NCBI GenBank assembly: GCA_011049595.1
Contig: DRHN01000122.1
Location: forward strand, 1 to 37,515
DNA from: Spirochaetota bacterium
Lineage (GTDB): Bacteria; Spirochaetota; B62-G9; DRHN01
Length of the DNA stretch: 37,515 bases
Reading direction: 5' to 3'
Position numbers and translations under genes: made by a program. Below the pieces are notes generated by a model, which made no database searches, had not been told where the DNA came from, and saw nothing but the letters and a program-made list of their open reading frames with translations. Position 1 is the stretch's first letter; every line of letters begins with the position of its first letter. Below are positions 17,582 to 27,483 of this stretch, piece by piece.

Positions 17582-18517
17582 ATGTACGTTCGTGAGGCTG
17601 AAAATAAGGGAAAATTTATAAAACCGTGCCCGGGAACACCAAGGTATCTGTGCTGCGGATACAAAATAATCGATTTCGCTCACGGTTGCAATTTAGGGTG
17701 CAGCTACTGCATTTTGAGCAGCTATCTCGGTAACGAACCTCCTACTATCTACAAAAACACAGATAAATTATTTTCTGAGCTTGGACCCTACCTTGGTAAA
17801 CAGAGGGGAATAAACAGGTTCGGCACCGGTGAATTCACAGACAGCCTGTTATCGGAGCAGGCCCTTGGGTTTTACAATGCTTTGATACCCATGTTCTCAC
17901 GCAGTAAAAATGCAGTGCTTGAATTAAAAACAAAGACAGCAAACATAAACGGGTTAATAAAGATCAGAGATCACGATAACACGATTGTATCATGGTCTTT
18001 AAACAGCAATTATACAGCCCGTAGAGATGAAAAAAAAGCCCCCGGTATAGAAGACAGGATAAAAGCGGCTTACAGAGCGCAGGAAGCCGGATTTAAACTG
18101 GCATTTCACTTTGACCCGATAATAATTCATGAATCCTGGGAAGATGGGTACAGGAGAACTATTGATCTGATCTTCGAGAAAATCCACACCGAAAATGTAG
18201 TTTACATTAGCATGGGGACGTTGAGGTTTTTGCCGAAAATGAAAAATGTTATGCGAAAAATCAGCAAAGGTAATAATGAATGGGAATTTATAAAGGGGTT
18301 GGACAACAAAATAAGATATTTCAGGCCGATCAGAACCGTTGTCTACCAAAGGATCAAGTCATATCTACAATGTTTCGTGGAAGAGGACATACTTTATATG
18401 TGCATGGAAAATCCAACTGTCTGGGAGGATGTATTTAAAATCAGGCACATGACTACGAAAAAATTGACCGATAGACTCGATAAAGCCTGTTTTGACAAAT
18501 TTGATTTAAAACAGTAG
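17582..18517 (+). CDS. SPL-family radical SAM protein (spore photoproduct lyase-like)
   Basis: 'FAHGCNLGCSYCILSSYLGNEPP' gives CX3CX2C; 'INRFGTGEFTDSLLSEQ', 'FHFDPIIIHESWEDGYRRTIDLIF'. ORF track begins at TTG 17567; ATG at 17582 is also plausible. Confidence 0.85.
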   Translation: MYVREAENKGKFIKPCPGTPRYLCCGYKIIDFAHGCNLGCSYCILSSYLGNEPPTIYKNTDKLFSELGPYLGKQRGINRFGTGEFTDSLLSEQALGFYNALIPMFSRSKNAVLELKTKTANINGLIKIRDHDNTIVSWSLNSNYTARRDEKKAPGIEDRIKAAYRAQEAGFKLAFHFDPIIIHESWEDGYRRTIDLIFEKIHTENVVYISMGTLRFLPKMKNVMRKISKGNNEWEFIKGLDNKIRYFRPIRTVVYQRIKSYLQCFVEEDILYMCMENPTVWEDVFKIRHMTTKKLTDRLDKACFDKFDLKQ

Positions 18518-18539
18518 TTGTTTAGTTCTTTTTGTTCTC

Positions 18540-18568
18540 TTGACATTAATAAAAAGATTCTATATATT
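18540..18568 (+). promoter_or_regulatory. Sigma-70-like promoter of the tRNA gene
   Basis: TTGACA (18540-18545), 17 bp spacer, TATATT (18563-18568), upstream of the tRNA at 18624. Confidence 0.7.
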
Positions 18569-18623
18569 CAATTATGTCTTAATGCGGGGAACACCCTGCA
18601 AAAGTGTGAGTATGTGTAGTCAG

Positions 18624-18697
18624 CGGGCTGTGGCGCAGTTGGGTAGCGTACATGTCTGGGGGACATGGGGTCGCCAGTTCAAGTCTGGCCAGCCCGA
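18624..18697 (+). tRNA. tRNA-Pro (anticodon GGG)
   Basis: Hand fold: acceptor CGGGCTG/CAGCCCG, D-arm GCGC..GCGT, anticodon arm CATGT-CTGGGGG-ACATG (GGG), T-arm GCCAG-TTCAAGT-CTGGC, discriminator A, CCA not encoded. C1:G72 fits bacterial tRNA-Pro. Confidence 0.93.
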
Positions 18698-18701
18698 ATA
18701 A

Positions 18702-18890
18702 TTAGTTCTTGGTGACAATTCCAGGTGTTTATCTGGCTATTTAGTGTTTTAATTTAACAAAGTGTTCTAAATATTATTAATTGTGAAAATATAAACAGTT
18801 AAATAGAACTAATTAGTCGCGGTGAAACGGCTCAATGAAGTGAGTTGGTGCTACTTCGGGCTTTGCCCGACTTTATTCACCAAGAACTAT
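18702..18890 (-). repeat. MITE-like mosaic repeat, copy A
   Basis: Terminal inverted repeats AGTTCTTGGTGA (18704-18715)/TCACCAAGAACT (18877-18888). Roughly half its length matches copy B in inverted orientation. Confidence 0.88.
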
Positions 18891-18902
18891 CTAAGTTGTT
18901 AA

Positions 18903-19688
18903 TTAATACGATTTTTCTTCAATATCTTCATCAATCCAGGCAGCCACTGCCGGTGGGAAAATGTCAGCTACGTCACCTTCGATCCGAAGGCTTACAGCCT
19001 GGACACCATCATGATCTGTTCTGCCCCTGTTGATAATAATATAGGGTACGCCTCGTTCAGCAGCCTGTAAAGGCACTGAAGAGGCCGGAGTTACAGACAA
19101 AGTCGTGCCAAGAGCGATCACAAGATCTGCTTTCATGGCGGCGCTGAAAGCCCGGTTGAGATCAATCTCCCTTAAATTTTGACCAAAACTGATCGTTGCG
19201 GGTTTCAAATATCCGCCGCAGGTGCAGATCGGAGCTTTTTTTTCTTTTTTAAAATAAATAAAATGTGGGTCAGGGGCAGTTAGTTCATGGCACTTCTGGC
19301 ATTCAACATATCTCATGGTCCCGTGGACTTCTACAAGGCGTTCTTCTGATAGGCCTGCCAGCCTGTGCAGACCGTCCGTGTTCTGGGTAACAACCATTAA
19401 TAATTTCCGGGCCCTTTCAAGCTCAACGATAGCTTTATGAACTTCGTTTGGGACAGCGTTTTTAAAGCTGTCCCAGCTTTCCAATTTGTACTCCCAGTAA
19501 TCTACACGCGCATCTTCAGAAGACATAAAATCCCTGTAATAGACAGGTTTTCTTTTTTTCCATATCCCCTGCGGGCCGCGAAAATCGGCTATACCGCTGC
19601 CGGTTGAAACACCGGCGCCTGTAAAAATAAGAATGTTTTTTGACTTTATCAAATATAATATGAGTTCTTTTTCGGGACTTTTGTTCAT
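18903..19688 (-). CDS. cobB: NAD-dependent protein deacylase, Sir2 family
   Basis: 'GAGVSTGSGIADFRGPQGIW', 'TQNTDGLHRLAG', 'VEVHGTM', zinc cysteines CQKC/CTCGG, 'ALGTTLSVTPASSVP'. Confidence 0.95.
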   Translation of the reverse strand: MNKSPEKELILYLIKSKNILIFTGAGVSTGSGIADFRGPQGIWKKRKPVYYRDFMSSEDARVDYWEYKLESWDSFKNAVPNEVHKAIVELERARKLLMVVTQNTDGLHRLAGLSEERLVEVHGTMRYVECQKCHELTAPDPHFIYFKKEKKAPICTCGGYLKPATISFGQNLREIDLNRAFSAAMKADLVIALGTTLSVTPASSVPLQAAERGVPYIIINRGRTDHDGVQAVSLRIEGDVADIFPPAVAAWIDEDIEEKSY

Positions 19689-19733
19689 TTTATCCCTAAA
19701 ATTAATAAATTTTATTTATGAAAGCCACTGATA

Positions 19734-19902
19734 AGTTCTTGGTGAATAAAGTCGGGCAAAGCCCGAAGTAGCACCAACTCACTTCATTGAGCCGTTTCAC
19801 CGCGACTAATTAGTTCTATTTAACTCTTTATGTTAAATTAGTTAATAATTTTGAATATACTAATATTAATAAAAAACGAATTGTTCACCAAGAACTAATT
19901 AG
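19734..19902 (+). repeat. MITE-like mosaic repeat, copy B
   Basis: AGTTCTTGGTGA (19734-19745)/TCACCAAGAACT (19885-19896); first ~90 bp match the reverse complement of copy A almost exactly; remainder diverged. Confidence 0.88.
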
Positions 19903-20029
19903 TGTATAAATAGTTTTAAATCAGGCTGCCGCGGGAATAATATTCTGTGAATAAATAATGTCATTATATTCTAAATAGTTTATTATGTGTATATACCGAC
20001 ACAGAAGAAAGATGGGCAGGGGGTTGTAA

Positions 20030-20682
20030 TGGGGATTTACATCCATAAAAAAGAAAAACATATAGTCGAGAACATAAAAAAACACGCCGATCTGGTATTG
20101 GAAACGGTCAAGGAATTCCTGCTGGCCCTTAACTGTTGTATGGATGGGGACATGGAAAAAACCAAACATTATACAAAACTCACGCATAAACGAGAGAAGG
20201 AAGCGGACCAATATTTAAGGGAAATCAATAAAGAGATGTTTGAAGGTGCATTTATGCCGTCTATCAGGGAAGTCCTGTTCATTGCCCTTGATTTTATTGA
20301 CAAGGTGGCGAATGAGGCTGAAAAGGGAGGAGATTTTCTGACTTTGATCGAGCCGGGTATTCCGGACCTGATAAAAGATAACATTAGAAAAATGTCCAAA
20401 ATAACCGGGCTCTGCGCTGAAAAATTAAAAGACGCAATTTACAATCTTTTCGAAAAGGCTGGCACTGTATTTGAAGACACAAAAGAGATCGAGCACCTGG
20501 AAGGCGAGGTTGACAAGTATATATGGAAGTCTATTGAAGCTGTTTTTAAAAAAATTGACGGTTTAAAATTCTCTGAAAAAATGATGCTTCGTGAGTTGAT
20601 ACTAAGAGTTAACTCGATAACAAATAGAATGGAGGACGCGTCAGATCGTCTTGATCTCGTCGTCCTGAAATTACGGCCGTGA
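20030..20682 (+). CDS. DUF47 family protein (PhoU-like, putative phosphate transport regulator)
   Basis: All-helical 'KHADLVLETVKEFLLAL...KREKEADQYLREINKEMFEGAFMPSIREVLFIALDFIDKVANEAE...LEGEVDKYIW'. ORF track begins at 19987; ATG at 20030 after GGGGG is a better start. Confidence 0.85.
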
Positions 20683-20749
20683 TCATTTAACAGACATCAA
20701 AAAACTCATTAATCCCCTTTAATTTTCAGATGATTTTCCGGATTGTATA

Positions 20750-22120
20750 ATGGATAAACCCGATAATTTAATATACATGAGATCACTTGGATGCAATAAA
20801 AACACCGTTGACTCGGAAGTGATTCTGACTCTTTTAAAAGAAAGGGGACACATAATTACGGATGATCCGGGTGAGGCGTCAAACATAATTATTAACACAT
20901 GCGCCTTTATCGATGAGGCCAAAGAGGAAGCTATCGAAACTATCTGTGAACTATCCAGGTACAGAAAAGCCGGGGCTTCAATCATTGTAACAGGCTGCTT
21001 TTCACAGATGTATCACAAAGAAATTATAAAAAAGCTGCCCGAAGTTGATGCTGTGATCGGAATTGGAGACCTAAAGGCAGTGATCGACGCGGTCAAAACA
21101 CCGGACCACAAAAAAGATTTCTTCAAAAGCCGGATTATAGGTGACGCATACAGGGAATACCCTGCCAGGGACGAACTCCTCACAATGCCCGGGTATGCTT
21201 ATTTAAAAATAGCCGACGGATGCAGCAGAAAATGCGCTTTCTGTCTGATTCCTTTGATAAGAGGGCAGCAGAGAAGCAGGGATCCAGACAGGATCGTTGA
21301 GGAAGCAAGGAATCTTGAAAAAAAAGGTGTCAAAGAGATCGTTCTGGTTTCCCAGGATACTTTATCTTATGGAAGTGACCTGAACATCAACAGAGGTTTA
21401 AAGCTTCTAATTGAGAGCCTGTTAAAAAAAACAGGGATCAGGTTTTTCAGGCTGCTTTATCTCAGACCGGACCCCGAACTAAAAGAAAACCTTGATGTTT
21501 TTGAAAACGACCGGGTGCTTCCTTATTTCGATGTGCCTGTACAGCACGCATCTGAAAAGATCCTGAAAAGCATGAACAGAGCCGGCAGCCCTTTATCATA
21601 CTCTGACATAATAAGTACGATTAGAGACCGTTTCCATAAGGCTGTTTTGAGAACATCTATCATAACAGGATATCCCGGAGAAACTGAAAAGGATTTCAAT
21701 ATACTTCTCGATTTTATAAAAAAAATCAGGTTCGATCACTTAGGTGTTTTCAGTTTTTCACCCCAGAAAGAAACCCGGGCTTTTGAATTGAAAGGAAGGG
21801 TGAAGACCGCTGTAATCGAGGAAAGGAAAAAAAAATTAATGGAGCTGCAGAGAGGGATATCGGGAAAACAATTAAAGAAAAACATCGGGCAGAGCTGCGA
21901 TGTTCTAATTGAGGAGAAGATCCTTGACCGAAACCTGTATTTAGGAAGGAGCTTTCATTTTGCTCCTGAAGTGGATGGTGTTTTTCTCGTCAAATCTAAA
22001 AGGATTTTAAAACCGGGCAGTCTGATCAAGGCAAAAGTTACAAGGGCCGATGATTATGATCTGCATGGGGTTGAAATTAGTGCGTTTTCTCACTCATTGA
22101 ATGATAAAAAGGACTATTAA
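20750..22120 (+). CDS. rimO: Ribosomal protein S12 methylthiotransferase RimO
   Basis: 'MRSLGCNKNTVDSEVIL', 'IINTCAFIDEAKEEAIETI', radical SAM 'CSRKCAFCLIP', C-terminal TRAM-like domain. Confidence 0.95.
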   Translation: MDKPDNLIYMRSLGCNKNTVDSEVILTLLKERGHIITDDPGEASNIIINTCAFIDEAKEEAIETICELSRYRKAGASIIVTGCFSQMYHKEIIKKLPEVDAVIGIGDLKAVIDAVKTPDHKKDFFKSRIIGDAYREYPARDELLTMPGYAYLKIADGCSRKCAFCLIPLIRGQQRSRDPDRIVEEARNLEKKGVKEIVLVSQDTLSYGSDLNINRGLKLLIESLLKKTGIRFFRLLYLRPDPELKENLDVFENDRVLPYFDVPVQHASEKILKSMNRAGSPLSYSDIISTIRDRFHKAVLRTSIITGYPGETEKDFNILLDFIKKIRFDHLGVFSFSPQKETRAFELKGRVKTAVIEERKKKLMELQRGISGKQLKKNIGQSCDVLIEEKILDRNLYLGRSFHFAPEVDGVFLVKSKRILKPGSLIKAKVTRADDYDLHGVEISAFSHSLNDKKDY

Positions 22121-22269
22121 TACTATAGTAATACATTACAATTTCAAGCACAGAATGCAGTAAAAAGTGAGAAAACCACAAAACCCCGCATTCAATGAAT
22201 TTATGGATATTTGTGAGAAATGGGGGTTAGCGATCAGACTTGATACGGTCTTAAATTTCAATTCGACAG

Positions 22270-23256
22270 CTATCTTGCGATATTTACAACATCATATTGT
22301 TCAAACAGCCATTTATCAGCGTAAAGGTGCAGGTAGTAGGTATATTTCTTTTTTTCTATAAGATTTATGTATTTAAAAGTTTCAATAACAGTCACCTGAG
22401 CGTCTGTTTTTTCAATTACGGTTTTTACGATCTCAAAATCAACGGGGACCGTGTCTGAATAGGGTACGCTTTCAAGCGTGTTTTCCGCTTTAATATAATT
22501 TTTCAATTCCTCGATCACTGACGGTTTGTCAATATCTTTGGCGCCGACGTATTTTCTTTCTGCATTATTAAATTGGTGAATAAATTTTTCGAAGTTTATA
22601 TGAAGAAAATATTTTTCAAAATCTCCTGCCATGAGTGCATTTAACATCAACTCAACAACTTTGTATGGCGGAAATTTTTCGGTTTTTAATCTCAAGATCT
22701 CTTTTTCTCTTTGCTGCTCTCTGACAATTTCTGTATACGGGGGATTTAAATTAAGATAAAGTTCTTTTTCGGTTACAATTACGTTTCCGGATTCTGTAAT
22801 CAGGTTAGGATATAAAATACCTTTAATGACAAATTCCCCGCTCTCCTTAAAATCGAACCACTCTCCGATGTTGATCCGCACACCGTAAACTTCATTCCGT
22901 TTTAATATTATTTCATCATTGAATATCGGTTCATATTTTCTGCGCTCGATCATGTAGCTGTTCGAGTGCATAACTTTTTTTTTGGTCATTGAGGAAATAT
23001 CAAAATCAAAAGTGAATATTTTTTTAAAAGAAGTAATAAAAAGATAAGGGTCACGGCCGTTGTTCACGATTTGAAACTCTACTATTATGGGATCGCCTAA
23101 ATAGTATATTTGTTTGTCATAAAAACGGATAGACACTTCAATGGAGGAATATTTATCCAATTGTTTTGTGTTATTTTGAGAATAGCCGATACTTATACAG
23201 AAAATGAGAATGAATAACGCGGATAAGAATAATTTTTTTAAAGATGATTTACACAT
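22270..23256 (-). CDS. Secreted protein of unknown function
   Basis: 328 aa, signal peptide 'LKKLFLSALFILIFCISIGYSQ', no recognised motif. Confidence 0.7.
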   Translation of the reverse strand: MCKSSLKKLFLSALFILIFCISIGYSQNNTKQLDKYSSIEVSIRFYDKQIYYLGDPIIVEFQIVNNGRDPYLFITSFKKIFTFDFDISSMTKKKVMHSNSYMIERRKYEPIFNDEIILKRNEVYGVRINIGEWFDFKESGEFVIKGILYPNLITESGNVIVTEKELYLNLNPPYTEIVREQQREKEILRLKTEKFPPYKVVELMLNALMAGDFEKYFLHINFEKFIHQFNNAERKYVGAKDIDKPSVIEELKNYIKAENTLESVPYSDTVPVDFEIVKTVIEKTDAQVTVIETFKYINLIEKKKYTYYLHLYADKWLFEQYDVVNIAR

Positions 23257-23378
23257 AATAAAAATATAATCTCGAGTCGTGTATTTTGTTTTATCATCGG
23301 ATTTTGAATAAAAAACTTAAAATATTAAGGTAAAAGTACTATTAAGATAAAAAGTAATTTTGGGTCAAAGGATGATTT

Positions 23379-24218
23379 ATGACAATTACAAACGCGATGT
23401 TCCTTGCAGTTTTACAGGGCGTTACAGAGTTTCTGCCGATCAGCAGCTCCGGTCATCTGGTATTATTACAGAATATTATGAACATGAGAGATGTTCCTAT
23501 CCTTTTCGATCTGATACTGCATCTGGGTACGGTTTCAGCTACAATCATACTATACAGAAAAATAATAGGATCCATACTGGCAGATATGTTCCTGGTGATA
23601 ATCAGCGATAAAAAGGAAAGAAAAACAATTTATCAACGAGGAAATATTAAACTTTTATACCATATCGCTCTCTCTACATTAATTACCGCTGTCCTTGCTT
23701 ACGGATTTAAAGATATATTGAGATCTTTTTTTTACCAGCCCGATTTTATACCCTTCTTTTTTATCGTTACGGGCATTGTCCTTCTTATTACGAAATTTGT
23801 CACGGAAGGAGAAAAGGGGATATCTCAGACCCGAATTCTTTTTCCTTCGGTTGTTGGTTTCACACAGGCCGTTTCTATGCTGCCGGGGATCTCCAGATCA
23901 GGCTCAACAATTGCGGCCGGTCTGTTTCTGGGTGGTACGCGGGAATTTTCCGGGACCTATTCCTTTTTGCTGTCAATACCATCGGTTTTCGGCGCTTCTC
24001 TTTTTGAGTTTGCCCTTTCAAGGCACACGATCCAGGGTTTCACAAGCTCACGTATATATATATTCGCTTTCGTTTTATCTTTTCTTACAGGCTTTGCTGC
24101 TTTAAAAATCCTGTTAAAGTTTCTCGGTAAAGGAAAGTTGTATTTTTTTTCAGTGTATTGTTTTTCAGCAGGTATTGCAGGGTTTATAATAAAAAATTTT
24201 AATATGCTTTCCGGCTGA
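23379..24218 (+). CDS. uppP: Undecaprenyl-diphosphatase
   Basis: 'GVTEFLPISSSGHLVLLQ' and 'MLPGISRSGSTIAAGLFLG' BacA/UppP signatures. Confidence 0.96.
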   Translation: MTITNAMFLAVLQGVTEFLPISSSGHLVLLQNIMNMRDVPILFDLILHLGTVSATIILYRKIIGSILADMFLVIISDKKERKTIYQRGNIKLLYHIALSTLITAVLAYGFKDILRSFFYQPDFIPFFFIVTGIVLLITKFVTEGEKGISQTRILFPSVVGFTQAVSMLPGISRSGSTIAAGLFLGGTREFSGTYSFLLSIPSVFGASLFEFALSRHTIQGFTSSRIYIFAFVLSFLTGFAALKILLKFLGKGKLYFFSVYCFSAGIAGFIIKNFNMLSG

Positions 24219-24264
24219 ATATAAAAAATATTTTAATTAGAGTCGGACGAAGTAAAATAAGATA

Positions 24265-26604
24265 ATGAAAAATAAGCAATCAGAAAATAATATCAGGCCC
24301 GGTGCTTTTGCAGTATTTATCGGGATCATTTTTATGATTACAGGTTTTTTCTTGATCCCGGTATTGATCGGATTCAATCCTGAAGATTCTCTCTACTTCA
24401 GTACACAGTTAAACACAGAGGTTAACCATTTTCTTGGTAAACCAGGGACCGGCATCTCCTCGTTTTTATTTTATTACACAGGGAGAGGTGCTTTTGTTTT
24501 TACTTATTTTTTAATATACTTAGGATTCGTTTTTCTAAAAAGGATCACTCCCGGTAAAAAAACAGGGCATTTACTTTTGTGTATAATAGCTTTAGCATCA
24601 TCTTTGGTGTTTTTTTCGCGGCTTTATGGTGAAGATCTACAAAAGGGTGGGGGATTGCTGGGCAATATTGTTGTAGAGCGACTTAGTACACAAACAAGAC
24701 AGGACCTGACTGTAATTTTGTTTTCTGCAGTATTTATAGGAATAACGCTTTTGACTTTAATATTTCCTGTTAAAAAGATTGTTTTCATGATCATGGGAGG
24801 CAGATCTCCTGTGAGAGGTCACGAGGAGACAAAACCGCAGGAGGCCGCTCCCCGTAAGGAAGTTCCTTTTATAGAAAACGGTAAAATATTGAACAAGAAA
24901 AATAATGACCGTAGACGTGACAGTTATTTTTTTCGTTCCGGAGGTACGGAAAAACCGGCAAAGAACAGTGAAAAAATAAAAATCAACAGGAAAAAACCCC
25001 CTCTCATAAAGAAGGTGTTTTACAACGAGGATGACCCTTTTGTTGATCAGGTCCCGAAAGTGCTTCGTGTCAAAGTCGAAGAAGCCTCAATCCTGACAAA
25101 TACCGATCTTGAAGATTCAGATATTGGAGACTCAGATCGAGCCGAATCACCTCTTGAGGAAAAGAACGGTCAGTATTTATTACCGCGGAGCCCGTCCGGC
25201 AAAGACAGGACTGATTCCAAAGATCTCAATAAAAAGGCTTATCCGGACGTTTCGTTATTGGCAAAATCAAAATCGGTTAATAAAAAAGAAAGGGAAAACG
25301 AGACTTTAAATACGGCACAGGAGCTTGAAAGAACGCTTGGCGAGTTTGGAATTGAAGCGAAAGTAACAGGTATTGTACGAGGTCCAGTGATCACGCGGTA
25401 TGAGCTGCAGCCTGCACCGGGTGTAAAATTAAGCAGGATCGTGAATTTGAGCGACAACATAGCTTTAAGCCTTTCTGCGAGCGGTGTCAGGATTGAGGCT
25501 CCCATCCCGGGAAGAGCAGCAGTCGGAATAGAGATTCCCAATAAAGTGAGGGAAATCGTTACTCTTGGAGACATATTTGAGGAAGCCCGCGTGGAGGGTG
25601 AGCTGCCTTTGATACTTGGTAAAGAGGTCTCAGGAAAAATTATAGTATCTGACCTGACAGAGATGCCTCATCTTCTTATAGCAGGCGCCACGGGATCGGG
25701 AAAAAGTGTGTGTGTTAATTCTCTTATCGTGAGCCTCCTTTTCCAGAAAAGTAAAGAGCATGTGCGATTCATGATGATCGATCCTAAAATGGTAGAACTT
25801 AAAATTTATAACGGGATACCACACCTGCTTACCGAGGTAATAACTGATCCGCGGGAAGCTTCAAAAGCCCTGCGGTGGGTAATATATGAAATGGAAAACA
25901 GGTACAGATTGCTGGACGAAATGTTTGTGAGGGATATAAAAACTTATAATCAAAAGGTCAAAGAAGAACTGCCTTATATAGTCGTCATCATCGATGAATT
26001 CGCGAATTTGATGGCCATTGCACAAAAAGAAATAGAAGACACGGTAGTTCGGTTGGCAGCCATGTCGAGGGCTGTTGGTATACATCTTATAATGGCAACG
26101 CAGCGCCCAAGTGTAGATGTTATAACAGGTTTGATAAAAGCCAACTTTCCGTACAGGATCGCCTTCCAGGTCGCGAGTAAAATAGATTCAAGAACAATAA
26201 TGGATTCGATGGGAGCTGAAAAACTCCTTGGCAGGGGTGATATGTTATTTGCCCCTGCCGGGAGTATGAATGTCAAAAGGATCCAGGGAGCGTACATACA
26301 TGAAGATGAAGTCTTCAGATTGGTAAGAGAAATAAAAAAGAACAGCTCTCCTGATTATAATGACGAGATTCTTTCTTTTGAAAAAACCGAAGGCCACGGT
26401 ATCGATGACAACGATCCAATATTTGATGAAGCAGTTGAAACTGTTTTGAGAACCAAACGCGCATCCGCATCTTTTTTACAGAGACGGCTGAAAATAGGTT
26501 ATAACAGGGCTGCCCGGTTAATAGAGCATATGGAGGACAAAGGAATTATAGGCCCCCCCAGAGGGAGTAAACCCAGAGAAATCTATCTTGAAGGAGGAGA
26601 GTGA
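24265..26604 (+). CDS. ftsK: DNA translocase FtsK/SpoIIIE
   Basis: N-terminal TMs, 'PHLLIAGATGSGKSVCVNSLIVSLLF', 'VVIIDEFANLMA', 'GIHLIMATQRPSVDVITGLIKANFPYRIAFQVASKIDSRTI', C-terminal gamma domain. Confidence 0.97.
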   Translation: MKNKQSENNIRPGAFAVFIGIIFMITGFFLIPVLIGFNPEDSLYFSTQLNTEVNHFLGKPGTGISSFLFYYTGRGAFVFTYFLIYLGFVFLKRITPGKKTGHLLLCIIALASSLVFFSRLYGEDLQKGGGLLGNIVVERLSTQTRQDLTVILFSAVFIGITLLTLIFPVKKIVFMIMGGRSPVRGHEETKPQEAAPRKEVPFIENGKILNKKNNDRRRDSYFFRSGGTEKPAKNSEKIKINRKKPPLIKKVFYNEDDPFVDQVPKVLRVKVEEASILTNTDLEDSDIGDSDRAESPLEEKNGQYLLPRSPSGKDRTDSKDLNKKAYPDVSLLAKSKSVNKKERENETLNTAQELERTLGEFGIEAKVTGIVRGPVITRYELQPAPGVKLSRIVNLSDNIALSLSASGVRIEAPIPGRAAVGIEIPNKVREIVTLGDIFEEARVEGELPLILGKEVSGKIIVSDLTEMPHLLIAGATGSGKSVCVNSLIVSLLFQKSKEHVRFMMIDPKMVELKIYNGIPHLLTEVITDPREASKALRWVIYEMENRYRLLDEMFVRDIKTYNQKVKEELPYIVVIIDEFANLMAIAQKEIEDTVVRLAAMSRAVGIHLIMATQRPSVDVITGLIKANFPYRIAFQVASKIDSRTIMDSMGAEKLLGRGDMLFAPAGSMNVKRIQGAYIHEDEVFRLVREIKKNSSPDYNDEILSFEKTEGHGIDDNDPIFDEAVETVLRTKRASASFLQRRLKIGYNRAARLIEHMEDKGIIGPPRGSKPREIYLEGGE

Positions 26605-26751
26605 CAATCGGCAAAGCTAAAAAGTATTTTAACATTCTTAATAGAAAATATTTCAGTCTTGAATAATTAGGGGATAAAATTATATCCGGTTTGCATATTT
26701 TTTATTACTTTTAGGTGGCACACCTATTTACTGACATTAGCGGGAGAGTTT

Positions 26752-27450
26752 TTGTTGAGTAAAATCCTATTAATTGCACTTGCGATCCTATTGCTTGTTA
26801 GTACAATATTGTTCGCGCAGGATACGGATGAAAAGATTAACATTGTTTCCATAAACGATATCAAAAAAATGATGGCGGAAAAATTTGCATTAATTGAGGA
26901 TTATTCGGCCGATTTTGAATGGGTAAACGGTAATGTAAATTATTACGGGAGAATACAGTACAAAAAACCCGGCAAGATTCTTCTCAATTTTGAAGAGCCG
27001 GAGGAACAGGTAATTGTTTCAAACGAGTCGACACTTTATATCTATCTGCCGAAATTGAAAATCGTCGCGCAACAAGCACTCAACGAGGACGCAGAGTCAA
27101 CGATATTAGCAGCCGCATCTGAAAGCGGTCTCGCAAAGCTTATAGATGAATATTCATTTTCCTTTTATGATACCAGTTCACTACAATATTTTAAAAAGAC
27201 GATGGCTTATCATTTAACTCTGAATCAAAAAAAAGCAAAGGTGGGGTTTAAAAAAATGGATATCTGGGTATCGGATACCGGCCTGATTCTTCAATCCAAC
27301 GGCAGTTCTCAAAGCGGTATAAATGTCAGTTTAACTTTTTTGAATATTAAACTAAACACGGAGCTTCCCGATTACATCTTTGATTTTGAAATTCCGACGG
27401 ATGCTCAGATCATTCGGAATATTATAATCCCTTTTTCCGATAAATATTAA
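26752..27450 (+). CDS. LolA-like outer-membrane lipoprotein carrier protein
   Basis: Signal peptide; 'YSADFEWVNGNVNYYGRIQYKKPGKILLNFEEPEEQVIVSNESTLYIYLPKLKIV' is LolA-like. Start is TTG. Confidence 0.82.
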   Translation: MLSKILLIALAILLLVSTILFAQDTDEKINIVSINDIKKMMAEKFALIEDYSADFEWVNGNVNYYGRIQYKKPGKILLNFEEPEEQVIVSNESTLYIYLPKLKIVAQQALNEDAESTILAAASESGLAKLIDEYSFSFYDTSSLQYFKKTMAYHLTLNQKKAKVGFKKMDIWVSDTGLILQSNGSSQSGINVSLTFLNIKLNTELPDYIFDFEIPTDAQIIRNIIIPFSDKY

Positions 27451-27483
27451 ATTTTTCTAAAAATTCCGCCGTAAGGACATTAA

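Noticed and set aside
18702-19902. Integron attC sites or gene cassette around Sir2
   Set aside because: No attC-type RYYYAAC/GTTRRRY core pairs and no integrase gene in the window; termini are AGTTCTTGGTGA-type inverted repeats.
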